Below, piece after piece: positions 11,029-22,300 of a stretch of DNA of 64,000 nucleotides (position 1 is the stretch's first letter; every line of letters begins with the position of its first letter). Both the position numbers and the translations under genes were made by a program. The DNA lies in assembly GCF_017591435.1 (NCBI RefSeq), contig NC_059257.1:8587755-8651754 (forward strand), read 5' to 3'. The stretch comes from Portunus trituberculatus. Its lineage: Eukaryota > Arthropoda > Malacostraca > Decapoda > Portunidae. The notes below the pieces were generated by a model, which was not told the DNA's origin, searched no databases, and was given only the letters and a program-made list of their open reading frames with translations.

Positions 11029-13650
11029 CATTAAGTTACACAATTAAGAATATTATTTTCCAGAGAGAGAGAGAGAGAGGGGGAGGTGTTCACAGCCAAA
11101 TTAGATCCAGAAACATAATAAATTAGTTGTTATTCTCCTTTCTTATCTCTTATCTATCTCCTCTTCTCTTCCCAGCCTCCATGTTCAAGGTTGCCAGATA
11201 ATTAACTAACTGGAACCTTTATTTTGCTATTTTCTTATTTATTATTGGCCTTTATTCATTCCTGTGTCGATTATTTGTTTATTCATTCATTTATTTATCT
11301 ATTTGTTTATTCATATATGTATTTTGTTTGTTTATTTGTCTATCTATTCATTTGTCTATTTATTTTTGTGTGTTTTATTTATCTATTTAGTTATTGTGTT
11401 TCCTTACTGTTTGTGCCTCCCTTTCCCTTGGTAACAGGTGTCTTCAGGTAACGAGATTGGACACACGCTCCTAAATCAAATTCTAACCTAACCTAAACTC
11501 TGTACAAAAAGAAGATTAATTTTCACCTCATTAAAAAAAGATAAAGAAGAAGTTAATTGATTTTCACCCCATTAAAAAAAAAAACTGATAAATTTTTACC
11601 CCATTAAAAAAAATAATAATAAGAAGCTCATTAATTTTTCCCCCCACACAGGCGAGTCGCACCGTCCTGCCGCGCATCACAGCCTCAGCCCAGCGCGGGT
11701 TGGCCACCTCCGCGCGATGCCTGGCCCCAGCGGTGACCCAGCCAGCGCCGACCTTCAAAGCACAAGCGGTGGTCAATGGAGACTTTAAGGAAATATCTCT
11801 CGAAGACTTCCGGGGAAAATATCTCGTTCTTTTCTTCTACCCGCTGGATTTGTGAGTGTGTTTGTGTGTTTGTTTATTGGTTAACGTGATTCTTTTTTTT
11901 TTTTTTTATCCTTTTCCTTTTTTTTATTTTAACGAGAACTTCCATAGAAGATACCTGGTCCTTTTTCCTCTACCTGCTGGATTTGTGAGTGCGTTTGTGT
12001 GTTTGTTTACTGATTTAAGTGGTTTATTTCTCCCTCTCTTCTTTTTTCTTCCCGTTTTTCTTTTTTCATTCTTATTTTAGTAGTATTTGTGTTTATATCT
12101 CTTTAAGACTTCCGTTGAAAATATCTCGTGTTTTCCTTCTACCTGCTGGATTTGTCAGTGTGTTTGTGTGTTTGTTTACTGATTTAAGTGGTGTTTTTCT
12201 CACTCCTCTCTGACCTTTAATCTTCTGACGCCCATAGACCTTTCCTAATGTCAATAAAATGGTCTAATCGTACATAAATCTCAAAGTAAAAATGTGTCCC
12301 AGTACTGAAGGAGTTAACTTATTCACTCCTCTCTCTATATATTTCTCTCATTTTAACTCCCTATCTCCTTAAACCCTTTAGTACTGGGACACATTTTTAC
12401 CATGAGATTTGTGTACCATTAGACCATTTTATTGACATTAGGAAAGGTGTATGGAGGTCAGAAGATTAATGGCAAGAGTCCTCACTATTTTAACCCCCAC
12501 ATGAGTTTTTGAAGCTGTATAAAATCACCAAATAGTCACCAGAATGAATATAAAAACATGTCATGGTACTGAAGGGGCTAAACTTACTTCCTAGCACGTT
12601 TGTCTGCCCCACGGAGCTCATCGCCTTTAGTGACCACATGGCAGCATTCCGAGACCTGAACTGTGAGGTGGTGGGCGTCTCTACTGACTCTCATTTCTCC
12701 CACCTGGCCTGGAACAATATGCCCAGGAAGGTGAGTGTGTCCTGGAAGTGTTGTAGAGATGTTGAGGTGTTTGTGTGTGTTTAAGTGTGTTTTTTTGTGT
12801 TGCTGGATAGAATTTGAGACTTGTGGCTGTTGTAGTGTGTGTGTGTGTGTGTGTTGGTTAGTTTGTGTGTGTTTGAGAGTGTTTGTGTGTGTTTAAGAGT
12901 GTTTTGTTGTCTTGCTGGTTAGTGTGTGTGTGTGTGTCTTGGTTAGTTTTTGTGTGTTTGAAAGTGTTTGTTGTGTTGCTGGTGAAAATTTGAGAGTTGT
13001 GACTGCGTTGTGTGTGTGTTGATAAATTTGTGTGTGTATGAGGGTGTTTGTTGTAGTGCTTGTTTTGTTAAGAGTGTTTACTGTGTATGTTTCATCACTA
13101 ATTAGAATATCAATGTCTGTTGTGCTCTTATTTTATTGATATGAGGAAGAGTCTGTGGAGGTCAGAAGATTGTTGGCCAGAGTCTTCACTATTTTAACCC
13201 CTTCAGTACTGAGATGCATTTTTACCTTGAGATTTGAGTACAATTAGACAACTTTTTAACCTTAGGAAGGCTCTATGGAGGTCAGAACTTCACTTTATAA
13301 CAAGGAAACTTCCCCACATCACTATAGATAAATGGAGAAAGAAATGAAGGTGAGATAAATTAATGAAAAGAAAAAAAAAGATTAGAGACACTACATTTTA
13401 TTACAACTTTCAACAGCAAGGAGGTTTGGGCGGACTTCAATACCCGTTGCTGGCTGACTTCAACAAGACCATCTCCCGGGACTATGGGGTGCTGTTGGAG
13501 GGGGATGGGGTGGCTCTGCGGGGGCTGTTCCTTATTGATCCCGAGGGTGTTGTGCGGCACATGAGCATCAATGATCTGCCGGTGGGACGCTCAGTGGAGG
13601 AGACGCTGAGACTGCTTAAGGCTTTCCAGTTTGTGGCGGAGCATGGGGAA

Positions 13651-13699
<49 letters not shown>

Positions 13700-13830
13700 T
13701 ACCAGAAAAAATAAATAAATTGATAGATAAATATAGCAATAGAAAAAAACTGAGAAAGTGAGAGAGAGAGAGAGAGAGAGATAATTGGGGAAATAGATGT
13801 AGCAACAGAAAAACAGATAGATAGATAGAT

Positions 13831-13886
<56 letters not shown>

Positions 13887-14159
13887 CTTACCTTACCGAA
13901 TTATATTTTCAAACAATCAAGTATGTAATATCTTAATTTCTCATATATTTACAACCACAAATATAACACACACACACATACACACCATCACCACCACCAC
14001 CACCATCAGACGAACCACACATCTCCACATCACTTTAATACAATATCTCACCATGACTTGTGTTTCCCCCTAGTGTGTCCGGCGAACTGGCAACCTGATT
14101 CCCCGACCATCAAGCCAGACCCTTCCGGCTCCCTCGAGTACTTCAACAAGGTGAACTAA
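10715..14159 (+). CDS. PRDX3: Mitochondrial typical 2-Cys peroxiredoxin
   Basis: Exons: 10715-10747, 11652-11851, 12595-12730, 13417-13651, 14074-14159 (TAA 14157-14159); 229 aa. Reduces H2O2 and organic peroxides in the mitochondrial matrix and is regenerated by thioredoxin. Residues 1 to about 40 are Arg-, Ser- and Ala-rich with no acidic residues, as in a mitochondrial targeting peptide; APAVTQ then begins the mature part, as in animal PRDX3. Seen: KYLVLFFYPLDF, peroxidatic Cys82 in TFVCP (TGC 12605-12607), VSTDSHFSHLAW, GGLGG (126-129), RGLFLIDP, LPVGRSVEETLRL, resolving Cys203 in EVCPANW (TGT 14076-14078), and the C-terminal YF pair (224-225). GGLG plus YF are the features of eukaryotic Prx that is sensitive to overoxidation. 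The start ATG has a strong context (CACCATGG). All catalytic residues are present. Confidence 0.97.
10799..11080. repeat. (GT)n, (CT)n, (GA)n in PRDX3 intron 1
   Basis: (GT)n at 10800-10869, (CT)n at 10881-10931, (GA)n at 10975-11026 and a short GA run at 11063-11078. The remainder of the intron to 11651 is AT-rich, with a TTATTTAT-type stretch at 11225-11400, and I see nothing coding in it. Confidence 0.9.
11925..12195 (+). pseudogene. Two decayed tandem copies of the PRDX3 exon-2 tail with its donor
   Basis: The end of exon 2 plus the first ~30 bp of intron 2 (about 11783-11876) is repeated at about 11935-12020 and 12090-12195. Each copy has TACCTGCTGGATTTGT and the following TTTGTGTGTTTGTTTA. 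Copy 1 keeps an intact GTGAGT donor (11985); copy 2 has GTCAGT (12154). Both carry small indels, so the peptide KYLVLFFYPLDF is not encoded in frame. These are exon fragments, not functional exons. Confidence 0.8.
12210..12581 (+). mobile_element. MITE-1: half copy, then a full copy
   Basis: A reverse half copy at about 12212-12316 is followed by a full 213-bp copy at 12369-12581. The full copy starts TTAAACCCTTTAGTACTGGG and ends GTACTGAAGGGGCTAA. It ends 13 bp before PRDX3 exon 3 (12595). Confidence 0.85.
12735..13300. repeat. GT-rich degenerate repeats and MITE-1 halves in PRDX3 intron 3
   Basis: Degenerate units of GTGTTTGAGAGTGTTTG-type sequence with (GT)n to about 13090. Then come MITE-1 internal and left-end pieces at about 13130-13290 (ACCCCTTCAGTACTGAGATG near 13197). 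Confidence 0.7.
13652..13885. repeat. (GA)n starting in the PRDX3 exon-4 donor
   Basis: The donor GGTGAGAGAGAG runs straight into (GA)n to 13694, with two more GA/GATA blocks to 13880. A short (CAC)n lies near 13990-14007. Confidence 0.9.
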
Positions 14160-14304
14160 GGCAGTGGTAGTGGTGGTGTCTTTAGTGCCCAGTGTGTCAG
14201 CTACCAAGAAACTGAGAGATTTGTATTTCCTAAGCTACTACTAGTTTGGGTAGGTCCTGTGTTGGTTTGTGTTGAAGGGTCATATTCAGTAAAGAGGTTT
14301 TTTT

Positions 14305-14415
14305 AATGTAAGAAGGGAAAGCTGGCCAAGGGTAACTTAAAACATCAAAAAAGGTCCACTAAGCTGCCAGTCCTCTTACAGTTTTTGAGAGTAAGCCAGA
14401 AGAAAGGGATAAATG
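14305..14415 (-). mobile_element. LINE 3' fragment in the PRDX3 3' UTR
   Basis: AAGCTGGCCAAGGGTAAC, CCACTAAGCTGCCAGTCC and AAGAAAGGGATAAATGT match the start of the longer minus-strand LINE fragment at 29850-30640. Assignment is by that similarity only. Confidence 0.55.
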
Positions 14416-14454
14416 TGGTGAGGTAATTGTAATTGTGTAATAAAAGATGTGCAA

Positions 14455-14820
14455 AAATTATCAAATGTGCAGTAGTGATGTAAAGTGTTGATGCTGAAAG
14501 GTAATACTTCAAAATTATGAAATGTATATAAATAATGCAAAAATCTTTATAATACTGAAGGGTAATGTCTGAAAAATGATCAAATGTAGAGAAATGATGC
14601 AGTCTGTCTAATACTGAAAGCTAATACTTTAAAGATTATGAAACGTATTGAAATGATGCAAAAATCTTTATAATATTGAAAGGTAATGTCAAAAATCGTT
14701 ATATATACAGTAATGATGGAAAATCTTTATAATATTGAAAAGTAATGCTCTAAAAATTATGACACATTGAAATAATGCTAAGTCTTTACAATATTGAAAG
14801 GTAACGCTCTCAGCAAAGAA
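14455..14820. repeat. 3' UTR minisatellite of PRDX3, ~60-bp unit
   Basis: About six diverged copies built on AATGATGCAAAAATC, TTTATAATATTGAAAGGTAA and AAAATTATGAAA. It lies between the stop at 14159 and the candidate polyadenylation signal at 15003, so it is probably transcribed. Confidence 0.75.
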
Positions 14821-15002
14821 TACCATATGTGTAGTCATGATTAGCTTAGCTTACTGTTTGCTTTAGACTGCTTTGGGTCACTCAGGCAAGGGAGTAGAGG
14901 TGCTGGAGAAGACTAGAGCACACTTATCTTAGTTTCAAAGTGTTTTAGTTCTTGTAGCTTGATCAGTGAGTGCTTCGTTACCCTTGTGTCAGTTGCCAGT
15001 TG

Positions 15003-15008
15003 AATAAA
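15003..15008 (+). terminator. Candidate PRDX3 polyadenylation signal
   Basis: AATAAA followed by AGACAGTGAAGAC and then a T-rich stretch. An earlier AATAAA is at 14439-14444. Which is used cannot be read from the sequence. Confidence 0.5.
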
Positions 15009-15009
15009 G

Positions 15010-15682
15010 ACAGTGAAGACAATTTATTTTATCTTATCTTTTTATTTGTATTTATTTCTTTGTTTAGTGTTTGATAAAGAAATGAATTAATGGTAACCAA
15101 GAAGTGAAGACAAAGATGAATGATATTAAGAGTTCAGTGACGAGAAGCAAAAATATACATCATGACAATCTCGCAAAAGAAAGGAATGAAAAACACACGA
15201 AAGAACAAAGAGAACTGAAAAATAGAACAAGTCTCTCTTTTAGCTTTCTATTCCCAAGACAAATGCAAAAATTTTCATTCACTGATTGAAAAGAAAAAAA
15301 AATTAAAAGATAATCAAGAAGCAAAAACAGAAACATCAGTAATAATAAAATTTTAATGAAGAAATGTAAGTTATTTCATCTTGTCATTAACATCAGTGAT
15401 AGTAAAAGTTTTCATCCATAAGAGTGTTCATGTGTCCAACCATCGCTGTGAATAAGAGGATAAGCAAAACTTGTATATTCATTTTGTACACTTTTCTGTA
15501 TTCTGTATTTGCCACAGTGGGTGTAGCTTATCTGTACTGAAATACATAAAGGATGAAGCCAGCGTGTCACTATTTCAATGTCTTATCAGTCCTTATCCGT
15601 GCCAAATAAATGGATTACATGAAAACTTGTGGGTATTAGCAGAGACAGATGTGTGAGTGAAAAGATGGGATGACTCACAGCT

Positions 15683-15690
<8 letters not shown>
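15010..15690. other. PRDX3-SRM intergenic, AT-rich, no element recognised
   Basis: AT-rich unique-looking DNA. Short open frames (15104-15289, 15471-15656) have no recognisable domain and no splice or homology support. Confidence 0.5.
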
Positions 15691-15726
<36 letters not shown>

Positions 15727-15930
15727 GTAACATGATCCATTTCCATATTCATTCTGGTGACTATTTGGTGATTTTATACAATTTCAGAAACTCATGTGGG
15801 GGATTAAAATAGTGAAGACTGGCCATTAATCTTGTGCCCTCCATAGACCCTTGCTAATGTCAAGAAAATGGTCTAATTGTACACAAATCTCAAGGTAAAA
15901 ATGTGTCCCAGTACTGAAGGGGTTATTTAA
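15690..15930 (-). mobile_element. (CT)n followed by a MITE-1 copy
   Basis: (CT)n at 15687-15723, then MITE-1 in reverse orientation with its left end abraded (about 15726) and right end CAGTACTGAAGGGGTTA at 15909-15925. Confidence 0.8.
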
Positions 15931-16046
15931 AGGATAGCAAATGATATGCCTAATACTAATAAAATACTGACATATATTACAAAATTTACATAAAAAAAGC
16001 ATATACTAGTTAACAAATCATCTATCTATCTGTCTATCTATTGTTG

Positions 16047-16500
16047 CCAATATTCAGAAATGCTTCGCTCTCTCATCACGACTTTTCCAAGGCCACAGAG
16101 ATGATCAGCGGGGTTTTCAAGAGTGTTTCTCCAGTTAATAATGTAGAATTCTTGTTAGTCTACCACTAGAACCATAAAAACTTGCTTAAAAACGCTTTAT
16201 TCTCTCACCATGACTATGTTCCAAGGCCACAGAGATGATTAGCAGGGTCTTCAAGTGTTTCTCCAGTTAAAAATTTAGAAATCTTGTCACTCTGTCTCTA
16301 GAACCGTTAAAACATGACTATTTTCCAAGGCCAAAGAGATGATTAGCAGGGTTTTCTAGAGTGTTTCTACAGTTAATAATGAAGAAATCATGTCACTCTG
16401 CCTCTAGAACAGTAAATATACCTTAGAAAAAACTTGTAAATTTGAATAAAGCCTTTTGAAATAGTGGAGGTGAAGAAAAGAAGGGTTTGAGAATACGAGC
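16047..16500 (+). mobile_element. MITE-2, three nested partial copies
   Basis: The block AAGGCCACAGAGATGATCAG and variants occurs near 16093, 16220 and 16330, each followed by TTTCTCCAGTTAATAATG and CACTCTGCCTCTAGAAC variants. No coding content. Confidence 0.75.
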
Positions 16501-16549
16501 ATATTTCACACAAGGCAGCCAGAAAAAAAAAAGTCCACACGTTTAAACT

Positions 16550-16935
16550 AAAAGCAAAAAAAAAAAAAAAAAAGTAAATAAATAAATAAATGAATAAATA
16601 AACAAATAGATAAATAAATAAGAGCGCTTTTCTGCTTCTAGTGACAGATTAAACACTTTTCTACAATATATAAATAAATTAAATAGATAAATAAGCGTTT
16701 TTTCTGGTTCTAGCGATAGATTAACACTTCTGCAATAAATAAATGAAACATAAATAAGAGCGTTTTTCTGCTTCTAGTGACAGATTAACACGCTTTTCTA
16801 CAATAAATGAATATATAAGAACGTTTTTCTGGTTCTAGCGACAGATTAACACGCTTTTCTACAATAAATAAATAAATTAATAAATAAGAGCGTTTTCTGC
16901 TTCTAGTGACAGATTAACATGCTTTCCTACATTAT
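16550..16935. repeat. Minisatellite, ~60-bp unit, derived from MITE-2, with (AAAT)n
   Basis: About five copies of TTTTCTGCTTCTAGTGACAG followed by ATTAACACGCTTTTCTACAA, separated by (AAAT)n spacers. The CTTCTAGTGACAGATTAACA word is the MITE-2 core. Confidence 0.8.
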
Positions 16936-17159
16936 CAGCAGAAGCCCTCTCGGAAACCTGGCTGATCCTCTTTGTGGCGTTGATCCGGTCACGGTGAGGG
17001 AACAAACCATATCATTAAAACAGTCATATTCTTACTCACGTTTCTCGAGTCAGAAAGCAACGGTGGTATGAATAAATAACTGGAAAATAAGGCGATGCTG
17101 AGGTGAACAAGAATCATGGTGGACAATTGAGTTTGTCATTAAAAGATACAGTTTAGATT

Positions 17160-17241
17160 TCAGTCTTATCCCGTCATTACAGAGAGAGAGAGAGAGAGGG
17201 GGGGGGAGAGGGAGGCAGTTAACTACGAAATGAAGAAGTAA

Positions 17242-17273
<32 letters not shown>

Positions 17274-17296
17274 GCAATTAACTACAAAATGAAGAA

Positions 17297-17358
<62 letters not shown>

Positions 17359-17793
17359 CAACTATAACTCCACCTAAAGAAGCAAAATGACAAAAAAAAA
17401 AAAACAACAGGAAAGAAAAAAAAAAGAAATATACAATTCCCGAGTGAAACAAATCACAGCGAACACACATATGTGAAAAATTATCCCGCTATGATCAACA
17501 CAGATGTTAACCACACACCTGAGACGGCAATTAGGACTCTGCACGTAGCTTACCTTACTTCGAAGAGTGGCAAGGAACAAGCTGAGAGGAAAAAAGTAAA
17601 CACAGGGGTCATTACGTGCGGTAGCGATGTGTGAGTGTACGTGTGGTTTGTCCTCTCCACACACGTGTGTGTGTGTGTGTGTGTGTGTGTAAGGGATCCA
17701 AGTTGCTTTTTACACACGTTGGGCAGCTCTAACGGTTAATTTCCAGAGAGTTTTAGTTAATTTACACTGCAGAAGGGAGAGAGAGAGAGAGAG

Positions 17794-17831
<38 letters not shown>

Positions 17832-17935
17832 TATATCTTATTTAACGACTGTCTGTGACTTTGCATTCTAATAAGTGCTTGTGAAATTAATCAAGTCCCC
17901 ACCCCCAACACACACACACACACACACAGATCAAC
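17160..17935. repeat. Simple-repeat cluster
   Basis: (GA)n at 17180-17208, 17246-17272 and 17302-17354; A-rich at 17391-17425; (GT)n at 17666-17690; (GA)n/(GT)n at 17777-17829; (CA)n at 17908-17928. The two GA blocks sit in a short direct repeat (GCAATTAACTACAAAATGAA near 17273 and GCAGTTAACTACGAAATGAA near 17214). Confidence 0.85.
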
Positions 17936-18157
17936 ACACGTGACACTGCTTCCTCGCTCTCCTCAGACCTCACCACAATTCTTTTTTCACCGTTTTCCTA
18001 TAGTAAGTGGTTGGTTAGCGCCGTGTACGAGTCGTCTCCATCTATTTCTCTTCATTGCCTCTTCCTCTGTGACTCCTATTATTTTTCTGACCCAATTTCA
18101 TTCCTCCATCTCACTCGCTACCTTCTCTCTCCAACACACGTGACCTAACCAAGAGTC

Positions 18158-18350
18158 AAATTCTGAAACGCTCTGCTCTCTCACCACTACTATTTTCAAA
18201 GGCCGCTGAGATGACTAGCCGAGTTGTCAAGACTCTTCCATCCGTTAATAATGAAGAAATCTTGCTAATCTGTCACTAGAACCGTAAAAACAATTAAAAC
18301 ATCCTTATAAACCAGTGTAACATCAAATAGTCTCTTGGAATTAGCAGTGA
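18158..18350 (+). mobile_element. MITE-2 copy
   Basis: Starts ATTCTGAAACGCTCTGCTCT and carries TTTTCAAAGGCCGCTGAGAT and CTGTCACTAGAACCGTAAAA. The right end is diverged. Confidence 0.75.
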
Positions 18351-18579
18351 TGCGATGCGGAAGGGGAAAAGAAATGTGATTGAAAGTGACAAGCTGAATG
18401 AATAAACATGAAAGCACCACAAAGGAGGGAGAAAAGAAAAGCTGAATAAACACAACATAAGAAAAGGATAATGGACAAATAAATTAAAAAGAGTAAACGG
18501 ATAGACAAATAAACAAAAGATAAAGAGATAAAACTCGTGACACATGAGATTAAGTTTTTCATATCCATCACCCCCACCC

Positions 18580-18645
<66 letters not shown>

Positions 18646-18985
18646 GATTTATGCCTCATATATAAGCAGTGCATCACCAGGTAACACTAGTGCGTACCTG
18701 ACAGTGGTGCATGGTGTTTCACTGAGCTAAGGTGTGTTCTGCTGGTTCAGTTGTTCAAGTTTTAAGTTCAGGGAGTAGTTCATTTATTCCTTCGCTAGTT
18801 CATTTATCTCTCCGCTAGTTCATTTATCTCTTCGCTAGTTCATTTATTTTGACATTTTTTTTATTTTGACAGCATCTCTTTTACTTTCTAAAGGCTCTAA
18901 TTGAAGTGATACCGGTTTTGAAGGGTGTTTTTTTTATGATTTTAGTGACAGTTTAGCATTATTTCTACATTATTAACAGGATAGA
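18580..18985. repeat. (CT)n, short tandem block and MITE-2 half copy
   Basis: (CT)n at 18584-18641; four copies of TAGTTCATTTATCTCT-type units at 18770-18850; the left half of MITE-2 at about 18885-18985. Confidence 0.75.
18659..18666 (+). promoter_or_regulatory. TATA-like element upstream of SRM
   Basis: TATATAAG lies about 700 bp upstream of the SRM start codon, just after a long (CT)n. It could serve a 5' noncoding exon spliced to the acceptor at 19363, but no matching initiator or noncoding exon can be proved. Confidence 0.25.
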
Positions 18986-19234
18986 CTCTTGAAAACAATG
19001 TCTAGCACCTTACTTTCACTTACACATAAACCATTTTCCTTCCTCTACCACCAATTACAACCCCGCTTCACTCTAACACCTTTCTTTCACCTAACACTTC
19101 ATCACCTTGCCTTCCCACCCCACCCACTTCACTTTATTTCACTCTTAACATCTCTCCTTCTCTATTGCTTCACTCTCATCCCTCCCCACACCACACAATC
19201 ACATTCTTGATTCAAAAACTGTTCTGTTTTCTCA

Positions 19235-19310
19235 CCACGACTATTTCACAAGGCCCAGTTCCCTTGCAGTACGAGTGTTAGCCAAAAGAAGGGATAAATG
19301 TCTTGAAATC
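19235..19310 (-). mobile_element. Short LINE 3' fragment
   Basis: GTTCCCTTGCAGTACGAG and AGAAGGGATAAATGTCTTGA match the 29930-29980 part of the longer LINE fragment. It lies just before the acceptor of the first coding exon of SRM. Confidence 0.5.
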
Positions 19311-19367
19311 TACAACACGTAACATCCCTTCTCTCTAACGCCTCCTTTTCCCTTCCCCTTCAGAGAT

Positions 19368-22300
19368 ATGGACCAGGATCTACAGGGCTGGTTCACTGAA
19401 AGGTCTCCGGAGTTCCCAGGCGAGGCTTTCTCTCTCAAAGTGAAGAAAAAGCTGCTGCAGAAACGAAGCCAATTCCAGAACATTGAGATATTTGAGAGGT
19501 GAGGCGATTCCACAGTGGCCAATGGATGTTTTGTGAGATAAATACTGTGTTGCTGTGTTAGTTGTGTTCCCAGTTGTACAGGTGAAGAGATAAGTAGATA
19601 ATGAGTTGGTTAGTTGTGTTAGTTAGCCAGTTATGTGTTAGGTAGTGTTAGGAGAGTGTGAAGAGATAGTTGAAGTTAAATTTAGCGTTATAGTTATGTG
19701 AAAGGATTACAGTTAGGTTAGTTCGCTGGCTGGTTAGTTAGTGAGTTAGCTAGTTATGTTAGTTAGAGTCAGTGTTAAGTAGTGTTAGAGGAGTGTGAAG
19801 ATCGAGGTAGTTGAAATTAGATTTAGCGTGCGTTATACTTATATGGAAAAAATACAGCGTTATATCAGTGTGTTAGCTGGTTAGTTAGTGAGTTAGTTAG
19901 TTATGTTAGTTAGAGTGTTAAGTAGTGTTAGAGGAGTGTGAAGATCGAGGTAGTTGAAGTTAGATTTAGCGTGCGTTATACTTATGTGGAAAAAAAAAAA
20001 AATCTAATTACTAATCACACGCCTCTGGTCACCCCGGCAGCACCAACCATGGCAAGGTGCTGGTGCTGGATGGTGCTATTCAGTTCACCGAGAGGGACGA
20101 GGCAAGTTACCAGGAGATGATCACCTTTCTGCCCCTCAACACACACCCAAACCCAAAAAAGGTGAGCTGATGAGGTGGTGATGGTGGTGGTGAAGTATAG
20201 TGATGTGGTGATGTTGATGGTGGTGGTGATGGGGTTTTGTTAATATATTCTTATCTCTTCATCTTTTGTTTATTTATCTATTTGTTTATCTTTTTCATTT
20301 ATTTTTTCTTTTATCTGTTTTATTTATTCAGTTCTCTCTCTTCCTCTTTTGTTGTTTTCACGTCTACTCATCTTCTTTTGTCTATCTATTTTTACTTCTT
20401 TTCTCTTCCTAAAGACGTGTTGTGACCTTCCTGAATTGCGTTTCCTGTCTCCTTTTCACTCGTCCATTTAAGTAACCTTCAATATCCCACAACCCACAAT
20501 GCACTGGAATCTTGCTTCGTTTGGCAGGTGCTGGTGGTGGGTGGCGGGGACGGCGGCGTGGCGAGGGAGCTGACCAGGCATCCCGCTGTGGAGGAGGTGG
20601 TGCTGTGTGAGATAGACGAAGAGGTAAGCACACGTCTCTCTTCGCGGTTTGTTCTCTCACCACGACTATTTTCACAGGCCACAGAGATGATATAGTTGGG
20701 TTTTCAAGAGTGTTTCCTGTGTCTCTAACGTGAAAATGTTGTTCATCAGTCACTAGAACCATATTAACACTCTTTAAACCCGGTGTCACTTCAATTAGAG
20801 CCTTTGGAAAGCAGTGGAGGAAGTGCCTTTTAAAAGTGTCTCAGAATACCGTGAACTGGGAATCGAAATAAATGAATGTAGATGTAAGGCAAGTTTCAAA
20901 GTGCAATGGAGAAGAGAGTGAGGGGGAAGGCTTAGCTCGGATCCTTCAATACTGGAAAGAGCTTTTTTAACCTTGAGTTTTGAGTATGATTAATTGATTA
21001 GACGATTTTATTTACATTATGAACTATCTATGGAGGTAAGGAGACTAATGGCCACAGCTTTCACTACTTTAATCCTCACAAAAGTCTCTGAAGCTGTATA
21101 AAACCGCCAAATGATAAGCAGAATGAATATGAAAACGCGTCATGGCACTGAAGGTCTTAACTCTCACACCTCCCCCACACACACAGGTGATAGAGGCATG
21201 CAAAACACACGTGCCTTCTATGGGATGCGGGTTCTCCAATCCCAAGCTGACCCTTCACACTGGGGACGGCGCCAAGTTCCTGGAGGAGACGCAGGAGAAG
21301 TTTGATGTCATTATTACGGACGCTTCTGACCCTGTGGTGGCTGATGAGGGGGAGGAAGGAACTAAGGACGGTGGGTGTGGTTGCTAGAGTTTGAGTTCAT
21401 CCCACAGATGAACAGCCTAACATTATTAAAATCCCACAGCAAAAGAAAAGGCATCGAAAAAACAATGTTGTGTAGTGACGCGGTAGGGACCATCCGTAGA
21501 GTTAGTGAAACGCGGCATTGCTTTACCAGAGACTTTTGCTGCCCTGAAATCTAGCGTAACTTTAAAAACAAATTAATAATGAATAAATAAGTAGTAGTTG
21601 TTATTGCAGTAGTTGGAGATAAATAAATAAACATTTCTACCCTCAAACACTCATACACACACTCTTATCTACCTTTAAATGAAAATTATTTAACTGCTAG
21701 GCTACTGTTTCCGACACTTCTACAAAACAGCCTCTTACTCTCTTCCCTTTGTCTCTCCCCACCAGGTCCCGCCGTGTCTCTTTTCAACCACAATTACTAC
21801 ACCGACATGAAGAACAGGTTAGAGGAGGGAGGAATTCTGTGCTGCCAGGTAAAACACGCCTCTTCGTTTATACCAATCACCACCATAACACTCTTAATCC
21901 CTTCAGTACTGGGAGACATTTTTACCATGAGATTTATGTACGATTAGACCATTTTGTTTACATTAGGAAGAGTCTATGGAGCTCAGAAGATCATTGGCCA
22001 GAGACTTCAGTACTTTAATCCCCCTACACGAGTTTCTGAAGCTGTATAAAATCATCAAATAGTAAGCAGAATGAATATGGAAACACGTCATGCTACTGAA
22101 GGTGTTAATTCAACTAACTGACACTCCTAGTCACTCCTACGGTACATTTCAGTCACCACAGCACACTTTCCAGGGCGAGAACATGTGGCTTGACGCTAAG
22201 CTGATAGTTACGCTGGTGAGGGGGTGTCGCAAGATCTTCCCTGTGGTGGAATACGCCTACACGTGCACCCCGACCTACACAGCTGGCCAGATTGGGTTTA

